This document shows positions 9,383 through 22,120 of a stretch of 64,000 nt of DNA, piece after piece. Under the pieces are notes generated by a model that had not been told where the DNA came from, searched no databases, and saw nothing but the letters and a program-made list of their open reading frames with translations. The position numbers and the translations under genes were made by a program. How positions within the stretch are numbered: the stretch's first letter is position 1; each line of letters starts with the position of its first letter. Source of the stretch: Parastagonospora avenae f. sp. tritici 18332-5 (lineage: Eukaryota; Ascomycota; Dothideomycetes; Pleosporales; Phaeosphaeriaceae); the NCBI GenBank assembly GCA_022559985.1, contig JAFJTR010000014.1, forward strand, positions 124,001 through 188,000, given 5' to 3'.

Positions 9383-12300
9383 TTAAAATCGTTCATTGTC
9401 AGAGACAGCTCGCACAGTAGATGCCTGAGACATCGCCGTGAGTGTGGACTCGGACTCAGTCGTGGAGGTCGAACTGACGGTCACGACTGAAGGCTGACGC
9501 GCATACGACCCAGCACGCTCATCTTCCTCCTCAAACGAACTTCCCTCTCCCATCGCCTCATCCCCGTCATCATCGCTCTCCTGACCAACGCTAGATGCTT
9601 CGGCTTCGAGAGCAGTCATGCGGTTCACAAACTCTTTCTGCAGCTCTTTGAGCCATGCGGTAAGCACTTCGCCCTCCAACACACCGTTCTGTGCCTGTAC
9701 GAGATGTTCGCGAAGGTTGAGAATGAGCTTGCGGCGCTTCTCTCTCAACACGGTCTCGGATGCCTTCTTTCGTTTGAGTATATGTGCTTCGAGCTTCTGT
9801 GCGACCTGGGCAGCATGATCGACTAGACCTGGTGGTAGCGGAACGATGCGAGCAAGAGTTAGACCGTAGTGAGCTTCTTTGACGGCGCCTGGCGTGATAC
9901 GATACAGCATTGTCATGCTTTCATCGTTTTGCAACTGCATACATATGTCAGTCAAGGCTGATGAAGCTCAGCGTGCTATGTACCTCGACGGCCAAATGGA
10001 GATTTTGCACTCCGGCACGCTCGCCCATAATTGTCGCAAGATCCTTGAAATGTGTTGCGAACCAGACAAGAGCCTGAGACAAATCAGCAATGCTTCACAT
10101 TGCGCCTGCAACACATACTTTGCTCGAAACCAAAGCTTCAGCAATCGCAAGCGCAATAGCCAGTCCGTCGCGGGTACTGGTGCCTCTGCCGAGCTCGTCG
10201 ACGATTGCTCTTCACATTATCAGTCCGGAGCTAACATCAGGGCTCGTCAGGCGCTGTGAACATACAAGCTTCGCCTATCGATATTGCGCAAGATGAAAGC
10301 AATCTCCTTCATCTCTGCAGCAAACGTAGATACATTCGTCTCGATGTTGTCATCCATGCCCAGCCTAGCAAAGAGCTGATGGAGGATCGGAAACGAAGCG
10401 TATGTTGCTGGAACACTGTCTCACATTAGCACTAATGAAGTATCCGGGAAACTATGGGTCGTGTACTAGCAACCAATCTGAGCCATGATCACCATCAAGG
10501 CGACAGATCGGATGTAAGTACTCTTCCCACTCATATTGCAGCCTGTGATGATCTGAAAGCGCGTCTGCTGTGTCGAGTAGACGTCGTTTGGTACGAATTT
10601 GGTTTGCATGATCTTCTCCTTGATTGGGTGTCGGCCTTGTTGGATAGCCAGAGTGTCTGTGAGCTGTGGCTTGGCTGTAGAGGGTCAGCTAGGTTGTTTG
10701 CGGAAGGAAAAGTATTAGAGAATACTGTAGTCGTTCACAGTTACAAGCTGTGCGAAAGAAGTTATCTTGACTTGTCAGCTTCTATTCGCGCCATGAAAAA
10801 CGAAACAATCACCATGTCCAGCAAAGCAACAGCCTCGCAGATTTTGAACATGATAGACATGTGGCTGCGCACTTCCTCGATAAGATTCTCGACAGCTTGA
10901 TCACCTTTATACCGTTGTTAGCAAAACGAATCCGCTTGGCATCAAGTACGCACTCATGAGAATGACTTCCTGATGCGACACGTTGATCTGTAGCTTCAGT
11001 AAGCGGAATGACTTGCGATTAATTTCACCGTGTTACCTTCTGGTTGCGCTTCATCAACTCAAGTGTCGAGCACTCAATGTTCTTCTTGCGGCGAATGACG
11101 TTGGTGAAGATTGGAGGCAAATCACGGCCCTCGATCTTGGAAGCTGGTATGCGAATGTAGAATTGGCGAGCACTCTCGTACTTGAGCTCAAGCTGGAAGT
11201 CGTATTCCTCTGCCATGGTCAGTCGGAATTGTCCTGTTGCTTGGTAGACACCTTCTTACGACCGAGCTCGGAGCAGTGCTGGTATGCGTCCTCAGATGCC
11301 TCCTTGTAAGTCGTTCGAGCAACATCGAGAAGGCCATTAACACCTGACTTGACGGCGTAGACCCGCTGATTTCTCAATTCAAGAGGCTGCTTTGCATAAG
11401 TAGTGTCTGCGTTGATGACATGATCGATGAGCTCTTGAATTGGCGCAACATTCTCGGGAGCACATAGCTCGCGAATGTTGTTGAGCATGCTCGAGCCAGT
11501 TCCTGTGAGTGCTTCATATACGGGGTTCACCGAGCCTATGAAGTGCTTCAACATGATGATATGGTTGATGGACTGTTCAGTCGTCTGTAGTGTCGGCTTG
11601 CTTGGCGTGATGATCAACTGCTTAGATCAGTAGGTTGCAAGGCCCTCTACAAGCACAGCGCGCACCTGGGTCAATATCCTGTCAGCGTCCAAGAAGTTCT
11701 TCAAGGCTACAGCAAATTAGATGATACAAACGCGCGCCGCCAAGCTACTCACCTGCGCGTGTTCCGAAGAACATCTCCTCCTTGGTCGTCAGATCGTCGA
11801 CTGCTGCATATCTCGTGGTAAGCACGTCCGCATCGGTGAGCGGCTGCAGTACATTGTTTCGGAGGAGTCGCGCGCCCATGGGTGTCAGTGTCTCATTGAT
11901 TAAGCCATATAAGCAGTCTTTTGACTTCGAATTCTGCAGATTCTGGACAAGCTCTAACGAGTGGATGGTAGAAACGTCAATCATCATAGAACCCTCGGAT
12001 GGCTCGTACCTCATCCGGAGCGAGTGGTATGAAAAGACCATGCCGATCCCGAGGTCAATGTACTTCAGAGCCTATAGAGGTCAGTCGAGCATCATCGCCT
12101 CACAGGACACGACGCACCGCTGCAATGCAGCAGACGGCGTAGTAGTTGCCTGCCACCGAGACTTTGATGGCCTCGACGTCTTCCTTGAATGCTAGTGACT
12201 GGATGTATTCAAATCCAGTGGTCTCAGCCCAGTATCGTCGATCAAGTAGAGTCAGCTTGCTGCCGATGTCTTCCAGATTCTCTTCGATGATCGAGAAGAG

Positions 12301-12681
12301 CTTCGACTTCGGGCTTGCCGCAGTGGCAACAATCAGTATCTCAGACGGGCCATAGACCTTGAGCTTGTGGATTGTGCGAACATAAGTTTGGCTGTCACAG
12401 ATTTGGCAAAGCACTGCTTCTCCGGTATTAAGGTTGACGAATGCTAAACCGATTGTGGGTGAGATACCACGAGACTCGGCCACGGCGCACACAACATGCT
12501 GAACTTCGATCCTGGCGATAGTGGATGCACCAGTCCTTGGTTGAGCAGTTGAAGGCCGGCCTGTGCCACCCCTTCGAGTGCCAGGACGAGAAGTGGTGGT
12601 CGTGTAGTCACCATATGGATAGTCATACGAAGTGGACGCTGAAGTGCTGTGTGAAGTCGACGGCCGGAACCGGTTCGACAT
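9383..12681 (-). CDS. MSH4: MutS homologue 4, meiotic crossover protein
   Basis: Multi-exon gene starting at 12681. Exon 1 is 12681-12118, the next are 12071-11753 and about 11706-11666, and more follow down to the stop at 9383. Exon 1 encodes a low-complexity Ser/Thr leader and then the MutS connector-like domain. The lever region follows (INETLTPMGARLLRNN, SIEDL-like segments). The ATPase P-loop is GCNMSGKSTYIRS at about 10519-10545, the MSH4-type variant of MutS GPNMGGKST. There is no mismatch-recognition N-terminal domain, as expected for MSH4. MSH4 pairs with MSH5 to stabilise recombination intermediates and promote crossovers in meiosis. The C-terminal exon (9955-9383) is helical and ends in an acidic Ser-rich tail. 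Some internal splice sites were inferred from frame and homology only. MSH5 is less likely given the P-loop and leader. Confidence 0.85.
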
Positions 12682-12963
12682 GGTTGTCAGTGCTGTGCGA
12701 TTAGTCGGTGATCAACTGAAATAACTTACCCTTCTCAGGCTTCACTGGAAAAAGTATTGTGAAGGAGAGTTCGGATGGAAGACGCGTCGAGTGAGCCGCT
12801 AGCGCGTTACCCCTGCTAGCGCCGGTCTATCGATAACCCAAAATTTTTGGGAAGTTGCGACTGCAGTGGGGTGAACTCTCGGGAATATTTCTGCAACATT
12901 TCCTATTTCTATCGCCTGGTATCTTGGGTATTACGAAAGATCTGGGAATACGGCAGCTATACA
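12682..12963. promoter_or_regulatory. Shared promoter of MSH4 and RSA4
   Basis: 282 bp separate the divergent start codons. The stretch near 12840-12850 is A/T-rich. No named operator was recognised. Confidence 0.4.
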
Positions 12964-14499
12964 ATGGCGACACAATACCCACCGCCCTCGAAGCGCCAAA
13001 AGCGCGAGCAGGGAGAAATCGCCCGCCAACAGGCAGAGATCGACACCACAATTCCCGATGGCACAGTACGAGTGCGCTTCGTCGACCAGGCTACCGGCGA
13101 GAGCGGAAGTCTTCCTGTACTCACCGTACCGCTCTCACAAGCGTCGACCAAGAACCTCGAAATTCTCTTGAACGAGCTCAAAGATCAATCCGACGACCAA
13201 ATACCATACCGTTTCTTCCCAGATGGAGCTACCGAAGCTCTTGGAGACAAGGAGGATCTATACAATGCGTTGGTCAAGTCCGGGAAGGCTTCTGCTGAGA
13301 GCGAGATTGTGCTGCAGTATGCGCCTCAAGCAGTGTTCAGAGTGAAGGCTGTGTCAAGATGCGCGGCAGCTATTTCAGGTCATGGAGACAACATATTGGC
13401 GGTGCAGTTCTCGCCGTTGAATTCAGGTCGCATGGCAAGTGGAAGTGGAGACAAGACGGTCAGGATATGGGACTGCGACACAGGCACGCCTGTGCATACG
13501 CTCAAGGGTCATACGAAGTGGGTTCTTGCGGTCAGCTATTCGCCTGATGGATCATTGCTAGCGACCGGAGGATATGACAACGAAGTCAGGATATGGGATC
13601 CGAACACTGGCAAGCAGATTGGCGGACCACTGAAAGGACACACAGGCTTCATCACTTCGCTCACTTGGGAGCCATTCCACCTGCAAGAGCCAGGACGACC
13701 AAGAGTTGCATCATCCTCAAAAGACGGCACTGTCAGAGTATGGGACGCGATAGGTGGAAAGATCGACTATGCGTTGGCAGGTCATAAGGGCAGCGTGACC
13801 TGCGTCAAGTGGGGAGGCACTGGAAGGATATACACTTCTTCGCACGACAAGACCATCAAGGTCTGGGACGCTTCTGTCGGCACGTTGGCCAGCACGCTTT
13901 CCGGCCATGCACATTGGGTAAACCACCTGGCTCTCTCTACCGACTTCGTTCTCAGAACTGCATACCACGACCACACACGAAAAGTGCCTACGTCACCCGA
14001 AGAGAAGCTTGCAAAAGCAAAGTCCCGGTTCGAGAAAGCTGCGACCATCAACAACGAGATTGTAGAGCGGCTGGCAACCGCCTCGGAGGATTGCACGCTC
14101 ATCCTGTGGACCCCATTGAGCAGCAACAAACCCGTTACTCGCATGGTAGGCCACCAGAAGCAAATCAACCAAGTCACGTTCTCGCCAGATGGCCAATTGC
14201 TCGCCTCCGCAGCGTGGGACAACCACGTCAAGCTGTGGTCTGCTCGTGATGGGAAGTTCCTCAACACCCTCCGAGCCCATGTTGGACCCGTCTACATGAC
14301 GTGTTTCTCCGCTGACAGCCGGTTGTTGGCGAGTTGCAGCAAAGACACTACCCTGAAGGTGTGGGACATGCGGACAGGAAAATTGAAGGAGGATTTGCCG
14401 GGTCATAAAGATCAAGTGTTTGCGTTGGACTGGAGTCCGGATGGCGAGAGAGTGGGTAGTGGTGGTGCAGACAAACAGGTCAGAATATGGAGGAATTGA
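12964..14499 (+). CDS. RSA4: 60S ribosome assembly factor Rsa4/Notchless
   Basis: Single exon, 511 aa, starting MATQYPPPSKRQKR. The frame is open further upstream but that part is not protein-like. Residues about 30-120 form the NLE ubiquitin-like (MIDAS-binding) domain, with VRVRFVDQATGE and NLEILLNELK. About eight WD40 blades follow, many with GH...WD pairs (SGSGDKTVRIWD, ATGGYDNEVRIWD, SSSKDGTVRVWD, SSHDKTIKVWD, SCSKDTTLKVWD). A longer insertion of about 40 residues in the middle (HTRKVPTSPEEKLAKAKSRF) is typical of Rsa4. The protein binds Rea1/Midasin and drives removal of assembly factors from pre-60S particles in the nucleus. It looks intact. Confidence 0.93.
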   Translation: MATQYPPPSKRQKREQGEIARQQAEIDTTIPDGTVRVRFVDQATGESGSLPVLTVPLSQASTKNLEILLNELKDQSDDQIPYRFFPDGATEALGDKEDLYNALVKSGKASAESEIVLQYAPQAVFRVKAVSRCAAAISGHGDNILAVQFSPLNSGRMASGSGDKTVRIWDCDTGTPVHTLKGHTKWVLAVSYSPDGSLLATGGYDNEVRIWDPNTGKQIGGPLKGHTGFITSLTWEPFHLQEPGRPRVASSSKDGTVRVWDAIGGKIDYALAGHKGSVTCVKWGGTGRIYTSSHDKTIKVWDASVGTLASTLSGHAHWVNHLALSTDFVLRTAYHDHTRKVPTSPEEKLAKAKSRFEKAATINNEIVERLATASEDCTLILWTPLSSNKPVTRMVGHQKQINQVTFSPDGQLLASAAWDNHVKLWSARDGKFLNTLRAHVGPVYMTCFSADSRLLASCSKDTTLKVWDMRTGKLKEDLPGHKDQVFALDWSPDGERVGSGGADKQVRIWRN

Positions 14500-16506
14500 A
14501 GAGGCTGAGGGCAAAAGTTCATCGCATGATACCCCATAGAGTGCTGTTTGTGTTCACATCATGGAATCGTGACCTGCTGGTCGCAGCATAATTCTGCCTC
14601 CTCTTCTCCTCTTCGTTCCGATGTGATGTTCTTACCCTCTGCCTAAACTTTCATTCGATGGGTAACAAGGTTTCGTACGGACCATAATTGCGCACATCTG
14701 CCAGATTGAGAGTTTAGATGTAAAGCGCTCTTTATCGAAGCACTCAACCAAGCCTTGCGGTATTAATGTTCCAGCCATGGCACCAAGACTTGGTCATTTT
14801 TCTTGTCGTCGTGTAGCGCCTTGACACAACTCAAAACGGAGTCTAGATCTCAGCAGGGAAATCTCTTCCACTCACCCAGGGTTTGCGACCAATATGAGGA
14901 TAATGTCTGCGCTGGCACTGCTTCACAGATGTCCGTCCCAAACTCGACCACTCTGGCGCAAGGTCTCGTGATGTCTCGGTGTGCGACAAAAGGGAGGTAC
15001 AGGTGTATTAGCCAAGTGTGATCACCTCCCCCAAGCTGTTTACAACATGGCGATCGACCATTGTGTGAAACGCCAATGTCGCCGAGCCTGCGTTGAGCCT
15101 TGCTTCCAAGCCCTGCGCCAAGATCCTGGGGTTGAAGCTTGGTGGTGATCGCATCTGCAAACTGGGCGCGCTAGCACGCTCCTCAGACCGGCCCTCCCAT
15201 CCCACGCGTGCTTAAGTCGTATTTGCCCGCGATTCTGTCCGCGCTATTGACGGCGCTAGATACAGAACGCGTCGCAAGATGAGGCATTTCCGAGACTCTG
15301 TCAGTTGTCGAGGCGCGCACGGGAGCTGTCGCTTGCGAAGGCCTAAGGTTCGATGCGAGGACGTGCCGGGCCTTCGTGCGAGATGTCCTCGGGGCGCGCT
15401 GATAAGCAACGGGCCATGACATAACTCGCGTGCATTGTTTGCGCGAGAACGGTCAAGGCCTCGCAGGGGTCCCATGGTGGAGCCGAGGAGTAGCGTCAGC
15501 GGCGGCTTCCAGCGAGGGCGTGAAGCGTTGGGGTTGTTGAGCGCGTCGCTGCGGGATTAGAGGCCTTCTGGGCGTGGGACCAGTTCTGAGCTGGTGAGAG
15601 CACAATTGATGCAGGCGATGCGGCGGCCGTGGAGGAGCACAACGGTGCTTTTTAGGCATGCCACGCCGTAGACGGAGCTCAAGCGACGATCCTATCCCGT
15701 CGACGAAATAGTGATGCTGTTTGCGCGATTGGCTGGGCGCAACAGCTTCATCCGGTCGGGGCTAGCTCTCGCCCATGGGTCCCAGCCATTTCTCAAACTC
15801 CTCTTCTAGCTCTCACCATCCGTGAGCTCTCCATCATCCAACGCTCTTCCCATCCCAAGCTCCCAACTCCGTATATCGCGCCTCTTGTAAGTACCCACAA
15901 TCTTTTCGTTGCCCAGACAATCAATTGCTTGCCTCCCCCATGCAAGCTCTATTGCCGGACCCTCCGCTATGGCCCGAGCGCGCCCATCCATGGAAACCAA
16001 ACAAAATGCCTCATTACCGCAGAAAATTTCGGTGAGCCGGCGCATTTAAAAGCGGATAAGCCGCGCTCAGCCCTCGTCTTTCACGTTGATGCTCGATCTC
16101 GCTCTTCCGTCACCATTTCCGACTCTCTACTACCCGCGACGACGTTGATCCGCCCGCGCTGACAAGCTCTCTCCTCTCGCCATCCAGACAACAAACAGCT
16201 CTCCAAGCTCTACCTCCTTCAAGGAACTCTGTCGCCTTCCATCACAGGACCGATTTACTTCGTGAATGTAAGCTCCCCACTGGTTTCCCTGGAGCAATTG
16301 AGCCGCATCCGTCTGCCTCGTTGCGATCCCAAGCTCCCTCGTTCGCGCTAGAGCTCGGCCGCTCTCGACCTCGAGCATTTCGACGAGCCTGCTGCGTCGC
16401 ATCGCGAAAATTCCGACTCCGGAATCTTCTCATCAGAAACTTTTTCGCGTACATCATCCGAGCCACCACTAATCATCTTCTCCCTATAGAATCTCAACAA
16501 GTCGCA
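14500..16506. other. 2-kb gene-poor region
   Basis: No convincing coding region was found; the frames at 15180-15660 are GC-rich and arginine-heavy in both directions. From about 15780 to 16500 the plus strand is strongly pyrimidine-rich (many CTCTCC/TCTC runs), which fits a long promoter or 5' leader of the small gene at 16507. Confidence 0.4.
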
Positions 16507-16762
16507 ATGGCCGCCTTCGACATGTCCCTCGTCGCCCGCAGCGAATACGCTGTCCACCAGCTCATGAAGCGCGAGAAGAACTGGGCCCAGCGCGAGCCCG
16601 GTGTCATTGTTGTCCTCGTCATCGTCTTCCTGGTCTTCATCCTCGTCACCGCTATGTTCATCAACAAGAGGGTATGTGTACACCCCATCTGTCCCTACCG
16701 CAAAATAAAACACCTCACTAACGCCCCTACAGAGACAGGCACGCCCAGTCGCCGCCGCATAA
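16507..16762 (+). CDS. Small single-pass membrane protein (64 aa)
   Basis: Two exons, 16507-16671 and 16733-16762, joined over a 61-bp intron with GTATGT donor, CTAAC branch site and CTACAG acceptor. The product has a charged N-terminal segment (VHQLMKREKNWAQREPG), one membrane helix (VIVVLVIVFLVFILVTAMFI, about 33-52), and a basic tail (NKRRQARPVAAA) that the second exon completes. The complete splice signals and clean topology support a real gene despite its size. I do not recognise the family; the tail suggests the C-terminus faces the cytosol. Confidence 0.7.
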
Positions 16763-17685
16763 GATACCCCCGAAGAAGCGCGATGAGAACATGTACGATT
16801 GGCCAATAAGCAGACGAGAGATGTGGTGGCGGTGTATGTGCATGGAGAAACAGGTGGTGGAAGAGTTGCATGCACACGGGAATGTCCATTTGTGTATAAT
16901 GTGTTTGCTCAGCATTTTTCAAATCCGACAGATCTACTAAGAGTCGTCGGTCTCTTTCGATTATACTGGCGCTCTAGAAAATTTCCGACGCCAACGAAAG
17001 GGTTCGTGGTAGTAATGAAAGACAGTCAGACCAAAGACATAACTTCGACGTGCGGTGAATTCGGTGTGACACTTTGTTGAATGCGGGTTTGCGCTGCTGC
17101 AACCTGGTGTTCGCGATACACATGTACGATTCATGTTCCTGGTTGTTCCCCTGTTGTGCGCCTCACTGAGTTTAGAGCACTTTCCGTCCCCAGGTCTTTG
17201 CCAACAACAATTAACCATCTCACTTCCCACAGCATGTACGAACACTCGCCATATCAAAGAGGCTTTCCTCATCCCTGGCAAGCCTCCGGTCGCCATCATG
17301 ACCGGAGCACACTGACATGTCCTCGCGCGTTCCTGAATGCTCCAACCTGCATGCATGCGCACTATCGGCCAGCTAGGAAGTACCCGCAATTAATTAACCA
17401 GGGTAACATCAATGTCCGAGATCACCAGATCACAAGACACATTGGCACCAAAGTCCGAAAGAGCTTCTCTTCTTCCAGCTATCTGAAGTCCTATGGGAAT
17501 AAACAAAGGAGACACATTGCGATCCAGATGACCCCACAAACTCCTTGTATTCCGATGACCCATGCGCCGTCAACACCGTAAGAAGAGAAGAACAATATCA
17601 TGCCCGGGAGGCACACAATGCATCAACAGCCTCAGAGGAAGAGCAGGCGGAATTGCCGAGGACCTCCAGGCAAAGTTATCATGGC
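16763..17685. other. Convergent intergenic region
   Basis: 923 bp between two 3' ends. Short frames only; nothing recognisable. Confidence 0.45.
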
Positions 17686-18865
17686 TTAGTAGCCATAGGG
17701 ACGGCCGCCGCAGCGAGCTTCCTCAGCGTCGCGCTTGAGCGTCTCGTAGCGGTTGCGCAGGTCCTCGAAGCCCATGAGGGCGTGTCTGATCTGGGCCGGG
17801 ACGTCGCAGATGGTCTTCTGCCACTCACCCTGGCGCCTGCAGACCATGCCGATGAGGGCAGCCATGCAGTTGAGAGCCATGATGCACATTTTGCGGGCGT
17901 ATTCCGCGTCGATGCTGCCGTTCGGGTGCTCCAAGTCCTGGGTGTAGGGGTTGATGAGGATAGGCCAAGGGAAATTCTGGTGTCCTGAAGAGGAGTCGAC
18001 GCTGGATGGTGAGATGGGCTTGCCGCCGCAGGCTTTGCCGAGGGCATAGAACTCGCTCCAGACCTGGTCAAACTGCTTAGCGAATGGGCTGGCTGGGACA
18101 CGGTCTTGGAAGACTCCATGGTCCTTTTGGCCTTGACGGTACGCCAGCTCTTGGACAGCAAGCAGCGGAGGGATGCCAGTTAGCGAGGAAGCGGAGGGGA
18201 CCTGCGACATGCTGGACGCGCGCGAGCTAGAGCTGTTGGCGGCCATGTGAGAACCGCAATGAGCGGTCGGAGAAGAATGATCGATGTTGGAGTCGCGGCG
18301 CTGACCCATGGCTACACCCTGCGGGCTGCCGGTGAACTGATGATTGAAGTTGGGTCGACCTGGCATGGCCATCCTCTGAGGTGAGCCGTTGTAGTCTGTG
18401 ACCGTCGCCATACTTCGCTGAGCTGGGATCGCGTAACCGTTGTTGCCGTCCGCGGTCATCCTGCGCGGCTGCTGGGGAGACATGCCATTCAAGTTCTAGA
18501 ATTCAGGTCAGTATACTGCACAAGACCACACACTGAAACAGCGCTTGCTTACGAGGTGCTGCCCTCCCAAAGGCGGACCACCATAGACAGGTCCTCGAGT
18601 TGGCGCTGCAAGAGCTGCAGTAGGATAGCTGTTCTGCGACATAGAGCCATCAGACAAGCTGGCTGGGCCAGACGACCCGCTCCCATCAGACTGCTGTTCC
18701 ATCACCGCGTCTAGGGCGGCGAATGGGTTGCTCGTCGTGAAGCGCATGGCTTGCCTGCCACGACTCGCATTGCCAGGCATGCGGAACTCAAGTATCGTCA
18801 ACAGAGAGCCGGGGAAGGGCAGAACGCGCAAAAGCATTGTAGTGACTGACCTTGTTCGCAGACAT
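17686..18865 (-). CDS. Hypothetical protein with low-complexity N-terminus and conserved-looking C-terminal half
   Basis: Three exons, 18865-18851 (only MSANK), 18786-18553 and 18495-17686, join in frame to 352 aa. Donors are GTCAGT and GTAAGC; the second acceptor is TTCTAG. The first 190 residues are Ser/Gln/Pro/Gly rich (SPQQPRRM, SSSRASSMSQ) and look disordered. From about residue 200 the sequence is ordered: a PPLLAVQELAYRQGQKD segment, FDQVWSEFYALGKACGGK, and a helical C-terminus with ARKMCIMALNCMAALIGMVC and FEDLRNRYETLKRDAEEA. There is no named domain and no signal peptide. The tiny first exon is supported by frame and splice sites but could be replaced by an ATG in exon 2. Confidence 0.6.
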
Positions 18866-20264
18866 AGCTATTGTACTTCTTGCTGTACAGGTATTGCCGG
18901 GAGAAAGAGATCTAGGGGGCAGTCTTAGTAGGCGGACTTCAAAAGTTGAAGCGCGCGTCGTGATGAGGATTAGGAGAGGAAGAGGATGAGCTCGTGGAGG
19001 CCATGAGGTCGTTTGCAAACACCACGCTAAGGCAGCAACGCGATCAGCACACCTGGGCACGCAAAAGAGCGCGATGGTGACTCTGTCCCTCTGAGATATT
19101 GCCGTATTGGGAGATAAGTGGGGCTGGCAGCGTGGTTGTGACTTCCGTCTGTTTGCCCCGTGGGGCGAAGGCGGTGTGCAAATCTGGGGAAGGCAAGAGC
19201 GGGCAGTTCTCCATAGGTGACAATTCTAATGGATACAGCTCGTGTCAAGAACTTGCCGTCCTGATTCACCTAGGTAGCATGTTGCATGCACTGAAGAAGT
19301 TGAGCTCATTGCTAAGAGGCCATCAAGCAGCGCCAGCATAGAGTACGGGCATATGTAGTACTAGCATATGACCATTTCGTATATCAGACGAGAGAAATGA
19401 GCATAGCCAGAAGAATCGTGCATCAAGCAAAGGCGGCCTTGGTCTATCATGACAGTTGTGAGAATATCTTTTCGGTCCAAAGTGTCCATTGACGGATTCC
19501 TGGTGTGCATATGATGAGCTGAGCGAAAACATATCAACGACCATGGAGACTGACAGAGCAAGGAACGACACATATTGGAAACGAAGTGAAGAGACATAGG
19601 AGTCAAACTGGCTGATGAACGGTGCAGATGCGTCTGATTTGAGAGAATCTGATAAGCTTGGAGAGACCGGGGATCAGTTCTTGAGACAACGGCCTACGTG
19701 CAGTCAGTATAACAATACCTTCCCCACGATTCGCGAGCTAGGGCTGAAAGATGTATTGCCGACGTGGATGCTGATGTCAGTAGATGTCGCATTGGCTGTG
19801 CAGCCGAGCGGCAATATCGCGCACGCCTCAAATCGGTAAGAAGAAGAGCGCAAGGTAACTTTTACCGGTTACACGCGCCTGTGACACTTGACGACACTGA
19901 CCCTCCCCGAACTTCTTCATTTCATTGTGCATTCCGTAACATGACTTGGGGGCCTCCCGCCCACCGTTCGACGTTCTCAGCGCATCGCGGGGCCCTTATC
20001 GCGCCAGCCAATGACAGGCGGATTAATAACATGGGCCGCGGTCAGCCGCCTACCTCGTCCCCTAAGTGCAGTTGGTAGCGATGCCGGGCAAGTTCAGAGT
20101 CCTATAAGAAGGATTTGGCTATAGTCGGCACGTAGGTGAACTGAGAGCCAAAATAAAGAGCAACTCTCGCCCCAACGCCCTCCATCGTTCTATCTATATC
20201 AGAGGATCTTTCCCACCAACTCTGCCCCGCATAAACATCCACGATCGACAACGCGACCACAACC
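18866..20264. promoter_or_regulatory. Long intergenic region with ornithine aminotransferase promoter
   Basis: 1.4 kb between divergent genes with no supported gene. Toward the right end there is a CCAAT box in GCCAGCCAATGACAGG (about 20007) and a TATA-like TATAAG at about 20103, 160 bp before the ATG. Both are inferred from motif and position. Confidence 0.4.
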
Positions 20265-21854
20265 ATGGCTCCTGGCGCAATTCAAACTGAGACTGCTGCC
20301 AGCAATGGCACTACACTTAAGCCCACTGCGCGCTCCTTTCATCCTGCAGGCACCCCAGATCCATCAAAGTACCATGCTTCATCAACGTCCAATGCAATCA
20401 ACGCAGAGTCCGAGTTCGCCGCGCACAACTACCACCCATTGCCGATCGGTATGTGGCCTCCAGTCGACAAATGCTTCTAAGCTGATATCCTTAGTCTTCT
20501 CGCGTGCAAGTGGCACAAGCGTCTGGGATCCAGAAGGCAAACACTACCTAGACTTCCTTTCAGCATACTCCGCTGTGAACCAAGGCCATTGCCATCCCGA
20601 GCTCATCAAGGCGTTGACTGAGCAGGCATCGCGATTGACCCTCAGCAGCCGCGCTTTCTACAACGATGTCTTCCCACGGTTCGCCGAGTATGCTACCAAG
20701 CTGTTTGGCTTTGACATGATCCTACCCATGAACACGGGAGCAGAGGCGGTTGAGACCGCTGTCAAGGTAGCGCGCAAATGGGGATACAAGGTCAAGGGAA
20801 TACCTCAGAATGAGGCACTGGTCTTCTCCGTCACGGAGAACTTCCATGGACGAACAGTGAGTAGTCTCCACGAGAGAGAAACACAGTGACTGACAAAGCT
20901 TAGTTCGCTGCCATCACCATGTCGACCGATCCCGAGTCACGCGACAACTACGGTCCATACCTGCCAGGCATTGGAAGTGTCTGTCCAGTGACAAACAAGC
21001 CCATCCGGTACAACAATGTTGACGACTTGCGTGAAGTACTCGAGACACATGGAAAGAACACTGCTGCGTTCCTTGTCGAGCCTATCCAGGGTGAGGCAGG
21101 TATTGTAGTGCCTGATGACAGCTATCTACGCGAAGTCAGGGCACTGTGTGACAAGCACAATGTTCTGCTCATCTGCGACGAGATCCAAACAGGTATTGCA
21201 CGCACAGGAAAGATGCTTTGCCACGAATGGAGCGGTATCAAGCCTGACTTAGTCCTACTCGGCAAGGCTATCTCTGGTGGCATGTACCCTGTTTCATGCG
21301 TGTTGGGCTCAAAAGAGGTAATGCTGACCATTGAGCCTGGCACACACGGCTCAACTTACGGAGGCAACCCTCTTGGCTCTGCCATTGCCATTCGCGCCCT
21401 CGAACTCATCCAAGAAGAGAACATGGTTGAGCGCGCGCAGACTCTCGGCGAGAAGTTCCGTCAAGGTCTCAAGGACATTAACAACCCCATGATCACCACT
21501 ATCCGTGGCAAGGGCTTGCTGAACGCCATCGTCATCGACGAGACCAAGACGAACGGTCACAGCGCGTGGGATCTCTGTATGCTCTGCAAAGAGAAGGGAT
21601 TGCTGGTAGGAAGAGCCCTCAAGATTGCACACATGAAGAAGGTTGACGGTACTAACACGGACGGACAGGCCAAACCCACTCACCAGAACATCATCCGCCT
21701 CGCGCCACCACTAGTCATTACCGAGGAAGAGATCGAGTCTGCATTGAACATCCTCAAGGAGGCAATGCTGGAGCTCCCGAACTTGAAGGGAGAAAAGGAG
21801 GAGAAGATCCTGCCACCAGGCGAGAAGAACGTACACATTGGGGTAGACAACTGA
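20265..21854 (+). CDS. CAR2: Ornithine aminotransferase
   Basis: Three exons, 20265-20448, 20495-20856 and 20904-21854, give 498 aa. The enzyme is a fold-type I, PLP-dependent class III aminotransferase that converts ornithine and 2-oxoglutarate to glutamate semialdehyde and glutamate in arginine breakdown. Signatures are SAYSAVNQGHCHPELIKAL, the PLP-phosphate site MNTGAEAVETA, ENFHGRT, the EPIQGEAG loop, CDEIQTGIARTG (PLP-pyridine Asp), and LLGKAISGGMYPVS with the Schiff-base Lys. A 50-residue low-complexity N-terminus precedes the catalytic fold. The C-terminus has an extra charged tail. The fungal enzyme is normally cytosolic. The symbol follows the yeast name. Confidence 0.93.
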
Positions 21855-22120
21855 TCTAGATGCACCTCATCTCATGATACCCTTTTCCCTTACTATTCAA
21901 ACTAGCATTGGCTACGACGAGATGACGCTTCGAGCTTCTTACGTATGATTGAACATGACACTGGCAAGTGGTTTTTTGGATTAGACGGCTGGCGCACTTT
22001 CGCAAGAACTAAACGAGTGCGGGGCCGGTTCATTACAGTTCGGTACTTAGATCTTGGTGTAGTACACTGAGGAAAATACATCAGCCACGTCCACTTTTCA
22101 CTTCCAACCCACCCAAACTC

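Noticed and set aside
15183..15659. GC-rich minus-strand frames as a gene
   Set aside because: Arg/Pro-rich composition in several overlapping frames suggests base composition rather than coding.
17679..18161. Minus-strand 160-codon frame
   Set aside because: Antisense-phase shadow of the 17686-18865 gene; Ser/Ala/Thr-biased.
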